Source: Vibrio palustris (lineage in GTDB: Bacteria; Pseudomonadota; Gammaproteobacteria; Enterobacterales; Vibrionaceae). Taken from it: a DNA stretch of 64,000 nt. Position numbers and translations under genes: made by a program. Location of the stretch: the NCBI RefSeq assembly GCF_024346995.1, contig NZ_AP024887.1:1922001-1986000 (forward strand), in the 5' to 3' direction. Below are positions 39,547-49,292 of the stretch, one piece after another (within the stretch, counting starts at the first letter, position 1; each line of letters opens with the position of its first letter). The notes under the pieces are model-generated. The model saw only the letters and a list, made by a program, of their open reading frames with translations. It searched no databases and was not told the DNA's origin.

Positions 39547-39630
39547 GTAGTATGGCCCGGCGCTCTGTCGGGCCAGTTTTATTTTATTGAGTGAGATGCG
39601 GATATCTTGCTTATGAATTCAGGAGCAACT

Positions 39631-40689
39631 ATGTCTCATTTTTCGCAACCACTTGATGTTCGAGTGCTGCAAAGCGCCATAAAATGGGCAGAGTCTATGC
39701 CCATCTGGCTGTGCACCGTATTGAAGACTTGGGGTTCATCACCACGTTCGCCGGGCAGCTTGTTGGTGGCCACTCAGGCAGGACATCAAGAAGGTTCGTT
39801 ATCTGGCGGCTGCGTCGAAGAACATTTTATTCAGCAAGTTGCTAATGGCCGCTGGCATCAAGCCTCACAAGTCGTCCGCTACGGTGATGGTGAACTCGCC
39901 CCCGAAGTGACCTTGCCGTGTGGTGGCGTGTTAGAGATTTTGGTGGAATACCTACCTGCTGGTAACACAACCATTGACTACCTCACGCAGCAACTTAATG
40001 CAATTCAAGGCTATCAAGCGATGCGTAAACAGGTGACGCTTCCTTCGGCCTGCTCGCAACTTATTCCCGATGATTTTGCAGGAACAACGGTAGCGATTAC
40101 TTATCAACATCCAAATATCGATATTCGTATGGCCGCTGCCGCACGTTTATTAGTCGCCGGTTACTCGCCTGTCGCTCACTACTGTATGGAGTTTGGTCAT
40201 GCGCTAGGATTTGAAGTGATACTACTCGAACCGCGCGAACATGTACTGGCCAATATCGCTCAGTTGCCGTACGGGGTAAGTTTGATAGAAACGTTCCCAG
40301 CAAAATATTTGGAGCAGCATAGCTGCCATGCTAATACCGCTATTGTGTCGTTGACGCACGACCCTCGTCTTGACGACCTCACCATGATGGAAGCGGTCAA
40401 TACACCCGCATTTTATATTGGTGCGATGGGCTCACAGCGCAATAGCGCAAAACGACGTGAACGACTAGTGCGTATTGGTGAGCTAAATGACGCTCAGCTA
40501 TCACGTATTCATGCGCCCATTGGTTTAGCCATTGGCAGTAAAACGCCCGCTGAAATTGGCTTAGCCATTATGGCCGATATTGTACGCATCAAAAACTTAG
40601 GTCATATGAATGCTAAGCCCGCAATACAAAGCACACTCAATCAACTTGCCCCACTAACCGAAGACAATGGAGAGCACTGCGCTCTCTAA
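39631..40689 (+). CDS. xdhC: XdhC/CoxI-family Moco maturation protein
   Basis: The 352-residue protein has the XdhC N-terminal domain (VLKTWGSSPRSPGSLL; LSGGCVEEHF) and the C-terminal Rossmann domain (FYIGAMGSQRN; IGLAIGSKTPAEIGLAIMADI). XdhC proteins insert the sulfurated molybdenum cofactor into xanthine dehydrogenase-like enzymes. AGGAGC precedes the ATG at 39631. It lies 84 bases after iorB and surely serves it. Confidence 0.9.
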   Translation: MSHFSQPLDVRVLQSAIKWAESMPIWLCTVLKTWGSSPRSPGSLLVATQAGHQEGSLSGGCVEEHFIQQVANGRWHQASQVVRYGDGELAPEVTLPCGGVLEILVEYLPAGNTTIDYLTQQLNAIQGYQAMRKQVTLPSACSQLIPDDFAGTTVAITYQHPNIDIRMAAAARLLVAGYSPVAHYCMEFGHALGFEVILLEPREHVLANIAQLPYGVSLIETFPAKYLEQHSCHANTAIVSLTHDPRLDDLTMMEAVNTPAFYIGAMGSQRNSAKRRERLVRIGELNDAQLSRIHAPIGLAIGSKTPAEIGLAIMADIVRIKNLGHMNAKPAIQSTLNQLAPLTEDNGEHCAL

Positions 40690-40724
40690 TCGACAAGAAA
40701 AATACGGATTATTGCGCCAGAGAT

Positions 40725-41345
40725 TTATACGGGCAGATCGGCATCTTTAATCACGCCGCGATGCCCCACAAGTTGTTGTAACTTGGTACGATCTAGTAAC
40801 TGGCGCGCCCCGTGATCGCCCGTGAGTTGGCTAAGCGCACTCCCATAACTTTTGGCAAACCCTACTGGATGGCCTGGCATGTCTGCATTCACCATTCGAG
40901 CTTGCGCATCATCATGGGTTAACGCTGCCGCAACCTGCAAATAATCATCACTTTGTAGCCAGCCCATATCAGCAGGTGCTATTAGCCAACCATCCCACTC
41001 ACAACTATCACGCACACCAGCAGCAATACTCTCTCCAGAGCCACCACTCTCAATAAGTGTTATCGCAGCGCTAAACTGCTGCGCTAAATTGATAATAACG
41101 TTTTCGTCAGGGCGAGTAACCAAACGGACGGGTAACCCGCAAGCTACGGCCTGTGACAAGGCAATCGACAATAAGGGAACAGGTTTACCTTGGGAATTCG
41201 GATAGTTTGCCAATAGCTTATTGCCCACGCCGCCGGCTTCAATAAACCGCTCACCTTTGCCAGCCGCCAATAGCACAATGCCACATTGTTTTACCGTATT
41301 TACCGCCTCTTGCTGACTGGCATTCCGGTTCATTGATGTTTTCAT
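40725..41345 (-). CDS. mocA: Molybdenum cofactor cytidylyltransferase (MocA-like)
   Basis: This is a 206-residue NTP-transferase: LLAAGKGERF near residue 25, Asp in APADMGWL for metal, and HPVGFAKSY. It resembles MocA, which makes the cytosine-dinucleotide cofactor used by hydroxylases of the xanthine dehydrogenase family. It is convergent with xdhC, which fits a shared role in maturing the IorAB enzyme. Confidence 0.83.
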   Translation of the reverse strand: MKTSMNRNASQQEAVNTVKQCGIVLLAAGKGERFIEAGGVGNKLLANYPNSQGKPVPLLSIALSQAVACGLPVRLVTRPDENVIINLAQQFSAAITLIESGGSGESIAAGVRDSCEWDGWLIAPADMGWLQSDDYLQVAAALTHDDAQARMVNADMPGHPVGFAKSYGSALSQLTGDHGARQLLDRTKLQQLVGHRGVIKDADLPV

Positions 41346-41777
41346 CGAACACTATCTACTATCAGATGGTACATCGCTGTAATACCAGTTAGTGGCATAC
41401 ACAACAAACGTAATAAATAGAATGAAAAGAGTCACGGAAACAACCACCTTAGTCACTTTTTCGCAACACTGCTTGTATCCACGGCCTCACCGCGTGCTTC
41501 TTTACTCGTCTATCTTCATAAAATGCCACTTAATGGCTAAATGAAGCGCCAATACATAATATAATAATCTTAAAAGCACCAGCAAAGTATGGAAAAACAT
41601 TCCCCCCAATCGCTGTCCATTCTCTTTATCCATTCAATTAAATATCGAAGGATAGTAGCATGTTTACTCTTTGCTATCGCTAATCTAAAAAGCCCGCTAT
41701 AAAAACGGGCTTTAGTTAAATTGTGTTGCCAACCGATAGGCGCTCTGGCTTCTCTTACAGCCAAAACAACTGTGCGA
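41346..41777. other. Intergenic region between mocA and the PRISE-like gene
   Basis: These 432 bases hold the mocA promoter on the left and a terminator at 41689-41713 on the right. No gene or repeat was recognised. Confidence 0.45.
41689..41713. terminator. Intrinsic terminator of the PRISE-like gene
   Basis: AAAGCCCG and CGGGCTTT form an eight-base-pair stem with a nine-base loop, with A and T flanks on either side, so it can work in both directions. It ends the minus-strand reductase gene. Confidence 0.7.
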
Positions 41778-42836
41778 TTATCTCATGGCTTTTGGATCAG
41801 GAATTAATCCACGCGCCACCATATTGTCCAAGTGCTGAATCATTTGCTCGTCACTATAAAGAGTCATGTTATTGAATCCAGACTGACGAGCCTTAGTGAC
41901 ATCAAATATGCCGTCGGTTTCAACATGAAAGAGAAAATCACCAAACCCACCTTGCGCAATACGATTAATATCTGATTCTTGCAAGTTATACATTTTAGCC
42001 AGCTCTCTCCACGTGTCAGAACAATATTGATTCAACCGCTGCTGAAGATTGATCGGCTGTGGCTCACCAGGCTCTAAACCAAACCATTGCGCGACTTTAG
42101 GCCAAATGTGTTGCCAACGACATACATCACCATTCGTAATATTATAAGCGCCATCTTTATCGTTCTCAGCTGCCCATACCACGGCCTTTCCTAAGGTACT
42201 AGCACTGGTAAAGTTGATAAGCACATTAAACGCGGCGGCTGACCCCGGAAACTGCATTGCCACACCAAAGTGCTTGCATAATGTTCCGTAAAGACCAATC
42301 AAGTTCCCCATATTCATATCAGAACCCAGTGAATGACCAATCATAATATCCGGTCGTAAAGCGGTCCATTGGATGCCTCGCTCTGGCAAAGTACGGGCAT
42401 AGTCCTCATGTTCAAAGTACAAGTTGGGTGGGAAATGACGGCTATCATTTTCACGTGCGGGGGTTTTATACACGCCAAGGTGCGCACCGTAGACCTTGCC
42501 ACCTTGTAAAAATATCACGCGTTTTAAATCCGCACCGGCCGCGATGACACTTTCGATGATATTCTTGAACATCAAGCTATTTTCTTCGGCTTCTACCTGC
42601 GCATCATTAGAGGGTTTGATGGCGGCATAAAAAAGATGTGTCACCGATGCCAAACTATCCGTATGTTGTTGCAGCGATGATATATCCAATAAGTCGGCAG
42701 ATAAATGTGCCGTTTCATGAGGGGATTTAACCGAACGAGATAATGTTGTGACTTTCCATCCAGCATTGTGTAATTCACTGACAGCGCCACTACCGGTCAC
42801 ACCAGAGCCTCCAACAACGAGCATATGAGATTGCAT
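41778..42836 (-). CDS. PRISE-like NAD(P)-dependent reductase (SDR superfamily)
   Basis: The 352-residue protein has the N-terminal nucleotide motif GGSGVTGSG and the unusual active-site area NLYFEHEDYARTL, like the FYY-type motif of progesterone 5beta-reductase / iridoid synthase-like enzymes. HLFYAA and GAYNITNGD support this. Such enzymes reduce enone double bonds of varied small molecules with NADPH. It is a single gene; physiological substrate unknown. Confidence 0.8.
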   Translation of the reverse strand: MQSHMLVVGGSGVTGSGAVSELHNAGWKVTTLSRSVKSPHETAHLSADLLDISSLQQHTDSLASVTHLFYAAIKPSNDAQVEAEENSLMFKNIIESVIAAGADLKRVIFLQGGKVYGAHLGVYKTPARENDSRHFPPNLYFEHEDYARTLPERGIQWTALRPDIMIGHSLGSDMNMGNLIGLYGTLCKHFGVAMQFPGSAAAFNVLINFTSASTLGKAVVWAAENDKDGAYNITNGDVCRWQHIWPKVAQWFGLEPGEPQPINLQQRLNQYCSDTWRELAKMYNLQESDINRIAQGGFGDFLFHVETDGIFDVTKARQSGFNNMTLYSDEQMIQHLDNMVARGLIPDPKAMR

Positions 42837-43044
42837 TCTACCTCCTTGAATTAATTAACTTATGGAATGAACTAATTAGTATTACCCAGCCTGACTCATC
42901 TCTTGATGATGTCGAGGTAACGTCACACGTTCATTCTTATCAAGTCTCACCATCCTATCATTTATTTCTCAGGGTAAGATAGATGGCGCAGACTCTAACA
43001 TTTTGTCATCTAGCCCACTCTCTTTTCCGTCATGCGCTCTAAAA

Positions 43045-43068
43045 AACACCCCACCTAAGTGGGGTGTT
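43045..43068 (-). terminator. Intrinsic terminator of the pectin lyase gene
   Basis: AACACCCCAC and GTGGGGTGTT make a ten-base-pair GC-rich stem with loop CTAA. On the minus strand the stem is followed by a run of six T, right after the pectin lyase stop. Confidence 0.85.
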
Positions 43069-43094
43069 AATTACTGATATATCAAAAGGTTATC

Positions 43095-44762
43095 TTATTT
43101 AATATCAGACTGAGGTCCAAAGCGCTGTGAACGAACTTCGGATGCTCTCTTCGGACGCACGCTACGAATAACATTGCGCCAGTTACTATTGGCGTTGATA
43201 TTGCTCATCGCCGATGAGTTCACCACAAAGTTACCGGAGTTATTGAGGTCAACGTTGGAGACACAACTACGGCCAAGAATTGAACTACAGTAATTGTTAG
43301 CATATCCGATATTAGCACTCGTTGGTGCGAACAAAGGATTACTGGTTGCTGAGCGAGCAATTGGCTCGAAACGTGTGCCTTTCTCGAAATAGTTACCTTC
43401 CATCAGCAACGTTGTTTGCTGCATGTTATCAGCGCCACTGCCGTAGTTCTGGTCAAGATAGTTATTAATCATATGAACGACACCACCTTGAGCATTGGTG
43501 TTAGCTCCCACTTTAGGAGAACGACCTGATCCCATATGAATACGGTTACCTGCCAGCGTAATACTTTGTCGCTCTGCAAGGAATAGCATCATCCAGTAAT
43601 GGCGACGATTACAGTAATGCCCATAATCGGTCGTACCATCTAGATAGTTACCAGAAATCGTCACTTGTTGCGCCGTACCCCACCCCGTCACAATAAACTG
43701 ACGAGCAATACGGGCGAAGTAATTGTGATCTACCCAAATACGTGAGGCGTTATCGATTGTTATACCATCACCGCCCCATACTATTCCGTCATTAATGTCA
43801 GTGATCGAAAGGTTACGGATAATAATGTTGGATACACCATTGACCATACGGAAACCTTTACCTTTAATACCAGAGTTTGCTCCCACACCAATAATGGTTT
43901 TGTTAGAGCCAACAAGTAAAGGCTGAACACCCGCACTATCGTAAGTGATATTGTACTTAGAATGGCCAACACAGTAATCCATACGGTCTAGGATTTTTTC
44001 CTGCTTACCATTCAAAGAACAATAATTTTCGGAGTTGGTACAGCCAAGCCCTGTGGTAAAGCCTTCAGTACGACGAAAATCAATGCTTCCAGAAACACGA
44101 ATAATGCGTGGGGTGTTGCCAGTAATTGCAGTACGTAATTGCTCTGGTGTGCTCACCGTTACCACTTCTCCACCAGCACCTCCAGTTACATTGGCACCAA
44201 ATCCGATAGGATTATCACCACCGGCATTTCCTCCACCTGAACCACTGCTAGGAAAACTCCAGCGTTGGTGAGATTGGTTCATCCAATCCCATTGTACAAT
44301 ACGGCCGCCATTTTGAGTGCTGGCATCAGCAACTTCTACTGCAAGTCCGCTCATCTTAGAAATGATAGCGAAAATACCGTTCCCTTGATCGGAAATATTC
44401 CAGCGTTGTGTTTCTAACCCGTTACAGTCCCATTGTTGTAGGTTCTCACCCGCCACAGTTGACCATCCGGTTACATCAAGGCACTTGCCGCTGGCGACAT
44501 TTTTAATTTCATAATAATTATCGGATTGCTTTGTCATTTTCCAGTTTTGAAAACCAGAATCCGAGCAGTTCTGACTTTGCAACAACGCACCAGCTGCATT
44601 ACTCGAACCTTTTACGCCAATACATTTTCCGGCATGTTCTCCTAAAATTGTCGACACCGTGCCACTGGGAACACTCGCGGCAGTCGCAGGCATCACAAAG
44701 CCCAGACTCATGAGCATTGTGCTGGCTATCCCTAAGCCAGCTATCCTTACTTTTTTTAACAT
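43095..44762 (-). CDS. Secreted pectin lyase (PL1) with ricin-B lectin (CBM13) domain
   Basis: The 555-residue protein has a signal peptide cut near ATAA-SVPSG. An N-terminal ricin-B/CBM13 domain follows (about 35-165) with GKCLDVTGWS and repeated QxW motifs (LQQWDC, QRWNI, QRWSF). After a Gly/Ser linker (SGSGGGNAGG) comes a PL1 beta-helix with IWVDHNYF, TTDYGHYCNRRHYWMML and the catalytic Arg region GSGRSPKVGA. The DYxxxCNxxHYW pattern matches pectin lyase rather than pectate lyase. It cleaves methylated pectin outside the cell by beta-elimination. AAGGA lies eight bases before ATG 44762. Confidence 0.88.
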   Translation of the reverse strand: MLKKVRIAGLGIASTMLMSLGFVMPATAASVPSGTVSTILGEHAGKCIGVKGSSNAAGALLQSQNCSDSGFQNWKMTKQSDNYYEIKNVASGKCLDVTGWSTVAGENLQQWDCNGLETQRWNISDQGNGIFAIISKMSGLAVEVADASTQNGGRIVQWDWMNQSHQRWSFPSSGSGGGNAGGDNPIGFGANVTGGAGGEVVTVSTPEQLRTAITGNTPRIIRVSGSIDFRRTEGFTTGLGCTNSENYCSLNGKQEKILDRMDYCVGHSKYNITYDSAGVQPLLVGSNKTIIGVGANSGIKGKGFRMVNGVSNIIIRNLSITDINDGIVWGGDGITIDNASRIWVDHNYFARIARQFIVTGWGTAQQVTISGNYLDGTTDYGHYCNRRHYWMMLFLAERQSITLAGNRIHMGSGRSPKVGANTNAQGGVVHMINNYLDQNYGSGADNMQQTTLLMEGNYFEKGTRFEPIARSATSNPLFAPTSANIGYANNYCSSILGRSCVSNVDLNNSGNFVVNSSAMSNINANSNWRNVIRSVRPKRASEVRSQRFGPQSDIK

Positions 44763-46107
44763 AGACAATCCTTTATTAGAGAAGATGGAATAAATTTCAA
44801 CATTGAATTTATTCCCATCATTTTTATAGACGATATTTTGTCCCTATACCTATAGCAATAAAATAAAATCAGTCACGAATAAATTCGAATATTTGCGGTC
44901 AATTTCCCATATTTACCGGGCTATTTTTGCAAATATCATCATTATTAAAAATTAATCTTAACGCGATAAAAAAATATGGCATTGCTATTCGGTAACATAG
45001 ATTTATCGCTATCTCAAAAGATAGAAGCTCATGCCCCTCACCATGATTAAGTAAGTTCAGATGGGTTACAGATAGGTTACAGATAGATGACAAATTAATG
45101 ATCAAAAACCATTTTATGATAATGAACATATTGCGGAATTTTATGCTAGTCAATCTCTAAACCATAGGATTTACATTTATCCTTTCTATTTCTAATAAAA
45201 AATTATTGTAGAGAAGAATCACTAAATTGGGTGTGCATTTCAGCCAGGCTTGATTTTATAAAATCAGAGAATTAATTTAACAACCCATTAATAATCAGTA
45301 TGCTGATTTATATAAAATGAGAACATACTCTGTTTTCTTCACCCTCTAATATTCACCTCAAAAAACGACTTTCTAAATAAACTAAGTAAAATTTAAGTAC
45401 AATCATGATGGTACTTAAAATAAACAGAGTGATGGCACGTTTGTGTATTTTTATAAATAGGCGAAGGATAATTATGTCTAAGTGGATGCCGGGAGTCACT
45501 TTGAGAACAACCATGACAAAAGCGGTCTTGGTAACTTTGTTATGGTTAATCATACAACACGCTGCACATGGGACAGCCCCTACAATTACAATGAATACGC
45601 CTGATAAGGTCACATTCCTCTAGACACCTCCCATATCACTGATATACAAAGTTTTTATGATTATCAATTCATAATAACTGACCTTTCATTTCGCGTAAGT
45701 GAACATTTATTACATATTGACACAATCAAGTGTGAACTACCGCTATAGTTCGTCTTTTTGTCATTGAATATTTCTTTACCCCCCTTATTCTCTCGACACA
45801 AAAACAAGAAAATCCAAATTTGTAAAAACTCCTTCATCCCCCTGAACAGCGAACGCGCTCACCAACCGCGCCATGACGAAGACAAGCTAAAAGCCAGTGG
45901 TTGTAACTTACCCCCTCACTTATGGCTAAAAAGAGTGAGGCCCCCCCCCAACACTCACGGCTCAGGAGCGGTAATTGGAGGTGGTGACCACGGCTAGCTG
46001 CTTCGCGATATTTTTAGCCTGTCATTCGCTGGCTAACGTACCTACCGATGAAGACAACAAATTTTGGAGATCAATTTATGCCAATAAACGTGATATAGGA
46101 AATAACA
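44763..46107. other. Long AT-rich intergenic region
   Basis: About 1.3 kb between the divergent pectin lyase and GH3 lipoprotein genes, very AT-rich, especially up to 45.4 kb. It holds both promoters, one possible truncated secreted-protein gene (45474-45623), a hairpin CCTCACT/AGTGAGG at 45914-45940, and just after it a run of nine C (45941-45949). Other open frames here have no ribosome site and unlikely composition. The length suggests loss of a gene. Confidence 0.5.
45474..45623 (+). CDS. Short secreted-protein start, possibly a truncated gene
   Basis: This 49-residue frame has a very good ribosome site (GAAGGATAATT before ATG) and begins with what looks like a signal peptide: basic MSKWMPGVTLRTTMTK, then the hydrophobic AVLVTLLWLIIQ, then a possible cut after AAHG. 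It stops after another dozen residues. It looks like the surviving N terminus of an exported protein, perhaps another carbohydrate-active enzyme, judging by the neighbours. It could also be a real small secreted peptide. Confidence 0.4.
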   Translation: MSKWMPGVTLRTTMTKAVLVTLLWLIIQHAAHGTAPTITMNTPDKVTFL

Positions 46108-48513
46108 ATGAAAACCCAAAAAACGATACTCGCAACCCTTTTACCTCTTGTGCTACTGCAAGGCTGTAAGCAAAGCAGTACTGACAATATTGAAGCTCCT
46201 AAAACCTATAAAGAACAGGCAGAAGCGCTGGTAGCTAAAATGACACCATATGAACAGGTGAGTATTCTGGTGGGGCCGGGCTTTGCTCCAGGCCCTGAAG
46301 GTTTTAGCGTCAATTACAGCGCACTGAACAACCTCAAGAGTGATGTTCCAGGCACCGTTGGCTATATCAATGGGGTTCATAACACAGAGTCTGGACTCGA
46401 TATTGGTGCTGTTAAACTGGCCGATGGAGCGGCAGGGGTAAGAATTGAACCTACCCGAGCTGGGGATAATAACACCTATTACGGTACTGCATTTCCTGTT
46501 AGTACACTGCTTGCTTCTACTTGGAACCCTGAGCTTGTGGAATTGGTCGGTAAGACAATTGCTAATGAGGTGAAAGAGTATGGATTAGACTTTTGGCTCG
46601 CCCCTGGTCTGAATATTCAGCGCAACCCGCTTAACGGAAGAAACTTTGAGTATTTTTCCGAAGATCCGTTTCTGTCAGGAGTGATGGCGTCAGCGGAAGT
46701 TAAAGGAGCACAGTCAGAAGGTGTCGGTACTACAATTAAGCACTTTGTTGCTAACAACGCAGAGACATCACGCAATATCGTCGATAATATCATTTCTCCA
46801 CGAGCATTACGTGAGATCTACATGCGCGGCTTTGAGTATGCGGTTAAAAATGCGAGTCCTTGGGCTGTCATGACAGCAATGAATCAAGTGAATGGTCATT
46901 TCTCGGGGCAATGGAAAGATCTGAATACTATCGTATTAAGAGATGAGTGGGGATTTAAAGGCATGGTCATGAGTGATTGGTGGTCAGGTGATGGTAACTA
47001 CCCAGAAATGATAAAATCAGGAAATGATCTTATTGAATCCGGCGGTAAAGCGTGGGCGTATCGACCTAACGAAGTGGGCGCTTTGGATCAACTTAACGCC
47101 GCCTATGAATCTGGAGATTTAGATTCAAGCACGATTAAAAACAGTGCTGTGAGAGTATTAACTCAGTCTCTAAAAACACCAACTAACCAAGGTTATGAGT
47201 TCAGCAATAGCCCCGATTTGCATGCTCATGCTTCTATCTCTAGGGCTGCGGCCAGCGAAGGGATCATTCTGTTAAAAAATACAGCGAATACACTGCCCAT
47301 TGACTCCTCATTGTCAGTGGCTTCATTCGGTATCAACCAGATCAATACTTTTAAAGGGGGATATGGTAGTGGTGATGTAAATGCAGCCTATACCATTAAC
47401 ATTGCCGATGGCTTGTCCAAACAGTTTATTCTTGATACCGATTTGAAGAAGCGTTACGAGATGTTTTTTTTCGAAAATAAGTCAGAAACTGATTTTCAGG
47501 GATTATCGACCATTGTTGAGTGCGCAGAACCCCCTCTAACTTCCAATGAGATTGAGAGCTATATAAACAGCAACGATATCGCTGTTATCAGTATTGGCAG
47601 AACCTCAATACAAGGAACAGATAGAACGAATACACCTGGTGATTATCAATTATCTACCGACGAACGTGAACTGATCAATAACGTGTCAGCGGCGGCTCAC
47701 AAGAATGACAAAAAAGTTGTTGTAGTGCTGAATGTGGCCGGAATCATTAACATGGATTCTTGGCAGGATAAAGTTGACGCGGTTGTATTAGCTTATATGC
47801 CAGGTCAAGAAGCTGGAAACGTTATTGCTGATGTACTCTCAGGTAAAGTAAATCCAAGCGGCAAACTTACACAGACTATACCGGTTTCATATACAGACTT
47901 GCCTTCTGCAGCTAACTTCCCAGGAACCGATACCGATTCAGATGGCAAAGTCGATACTCATTACTATAATGAAGGCATTTATGTCGGGTACCGCTACTTT
48001 GATACGTTCAATAAACCGGTTAGTTATCCGTTTGGCTATGGCTTATCGTACACCGACTTTGAGTATAGCTCTGCACTGATGGTGCAAAATACACTGAATA
48101 CAAAACAATCACTAGGCAAGGTTACATTCTCTGTTGATGTCACTAATATTGGTAAGGTGGCCGGTAAAAATGTTGCTCAGGTCTATATTGCTGCTCCTGC
48201 CGGTAGACTCAAGAAACCAGCGATAGAACTGAAAGCGTTTGCTAAAACAAAACAGTTAGAACCGGCTACACGTCAGAAATTGACGTTCAATATTCCAGCA
48301 AAATGGTTAGCCAGCTTTGACGCTACTAGAAATCAATGGATTATTGAGCCAGGGGTGTATAAGGCCTATATCAGTCAATCATCAGATGTCGACGGGGTTG
48401 ATCCAGTCACCTTTACGGTCAATAATGAATTGGTCGTGAGTAAAACCACGGCAGGTGCACTTGCCCTCCCCGGTAGTATGATTGCGTCAGATTTCGAAAC
48501 CGATTTTCATTAA
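46108..48513 (+). CDS. Glycoside hydrolase family 3 lipoprotein (beta-glucosidase-like)
   Basis: The 801-residue protein starts with a lipoprotein signal: LLPLVLLQGC, the Cys being the lipid-modified residue. GH3 features follow: NPLNGRNFEYFSEDP, KHFVANNAET, nucleophile Asp in FKGMVMSDWWSG, second domain with RAAASEGIILLKN and GTDRTNTPGDYQLS, and a C-terminal FnIII domain after FGYGLSYTDF. It should sit in the outer or inner membrane facing the periplasm and trim oligosaccharides. AGGAAA precedes the ATG. It resembles the minus-strand GH3 at 27987 in layout but has diverged. Confidence 0.9.
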   Translation: MKTQKTILATLLPLVLLQGCKQSSTDNIEAPKTYKEQAEALVAKMTPYEQVSILVGPGFAPGPEGFSVNYSALNNLKSDVPGTVGYINGVHNTESGLDIGAVKLADGAAGVRIEPTRAGDNNTYYGTAFPVSTLLASTWNPELVELVGKTIANEVKEYGLDFWLAPGLNIQRNPLNGRNFEYFSEDPFLSGVMASAEVKGAQSEGVGTTIKHFVANNAETSRNIVDNIISPRALREIYMRGFEYAVKNASPWAVMTAMNQVNGHFSGQWKDLNTIVLRDEWGFKGMVMSDWWSGDGNYPEMIKSGNDLIESGGKAWAYRPNEVGALDQLNAAYESGDLDSSTIKNSAVRVLTQSLKTPTNQGYEFSNSPDLHAHASISRAAASEGIILLKNTANTLPIDSSLSVASFGINQINTFKGGYGSGDVNAAYTINIADGLSKQFILDTDLKKRYEMFFFENKSETDFQGLSTIVECAEPPLTSNEIESYINSNDIAVISIGRTSIQGTDRTNTPGDYQLSTDERELINNVSAAAHKNDKKVVVVLNVAGIINMDSWQDKVDAVVLAYMPGQEAGNVIADVLSGKVNPSGKLTQTIPVSYTDLPSAANFPGTDTDSDGKVDTHYYNEGIYVGYRYFDTFNKPVSYPFGYGLSYTDFEYSSALMVQNTLNTKQSLGKVTFSVDVTNIGKVAGKNVAQVYIAAPAGRLKKPAIELKAFAKTKQLEPATRQKLTFNIPAKWLASFDATRNQWIIEPGVYKAYISQSSDVDGVDPVTFTVNNELVVSKTTAGALALPGSMIASDFETDFH

Positions 48514-48722
48514 CCGATCAGCGTGTACGGTGTACATAGAGTGCTAATACCGCGCGATAAGAGCGCGGTAATGAGGCAATCAAAGCGAGTCGCGCAATAT
48601 TACTCCGCTTGTTGATACTCGACTATCTAGCATATAAAGTCTATCGACATAACACGCTCGTGTTATGTCGATGGCGTATTGGCTATGACTTGCGCCAATA
48701 CGCCTCTTCTCAATAACTTTAA

Positions 48723-49026
48723 TTAGGAATAGTGGTTATCGGTGATTGCTTTTTCAGCATGAGAGCGCCTACGATGGCTAAAACCAACGTAAACACCATC
48801 TCTAATAAATAAAATTGGCTGTAATCCAACCTAGCTATGAGAAATGAGGTAATAAACGGTTAGACAAACTGCCCAATAAAAATACTGCTGGTTAATACGC
48901 CCGAAGCAAATCCCCGTTTCGCGCTGGGCACCCACTTCATACCTTTGACCATAAAATTAGGCATGATCAGCCCCATACCAACGCCCATCAGGCTACAACC
49001 CAGTATCATAATGAATATCACTGCAA
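48723..49026 (-). pseudogene. C-terminal remnant of an MFS transporter
   Basis: On the minus strand the frame reads MILGCSLMGVGMGLIMPNFM then KWVPSAKRGFASGV and SIFIGQFV, then a TAA stop, then PFITSFLIARLDYSQFY to a final stop. This is the tail of a major facilitator protein with an in-frame stop. The N-terminal two thirds are absent; the upstream edge runs into the repeated sequence at 49.0 kb. Confidence 0.75.
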
Positions 49027-49280
49027 AGAACTCCAATATTTCCGCAAGGTTTTAAGAAAGTAAACATACATAAAAAATGCCAGTCAGTAATACTGACTGG
49101 CATTTTTTATTAGCTTAAGGCTTTAATCGCTATTGATAGCCAGCCCTATTCCCACTCGAATATCAACGTGCAAAAAATACATCGAAGTAACTGCTAGTTA
49201 GAAATTCTAACTTTTTCGATACCATCATCCACACCATGCATATAATTTTTGATTTTTTGCTGATAGTCGACGTATTTCAT
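49007..49280. repeat. Dispersed repeat, copy A: long palindrome plus conserved tail
   Basis: The core is an 18-base-arm palindrome at 49072-49108 (AAATGCCAGTCAGTA and its complement, with A6 and T6 ends). To its left are about 65 bases shared with copy B (51.9 kb); to its right about 170 bases shared with copy C (59.4 kb), including CCCTATTCCCACTCGAATAT and CGATACCATCATC. On the minus strand the right end reads as the tail of a small gene (GVDDGIEK...SN stop), also seen decayed in copy C. The palindrome would be a strong bidirectional terminator. Confidence 0.8.
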
Positions 49281-49292
49281 AACATTCCAAAC

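Noticed and set aside
45941..45949. Run of nine C as a phase-variation switch
   Set aside because: It lies outside any gene and well away from the GH3 start and its ribosome site; kept only as a remark in the gap finding.
45758..46169. Two plus-strand frames in front of the GH3 lipoprotein
   Set aside because: No ribosome sites (the second overlaps the GH3 start), unlikely composition; no family resemblance.
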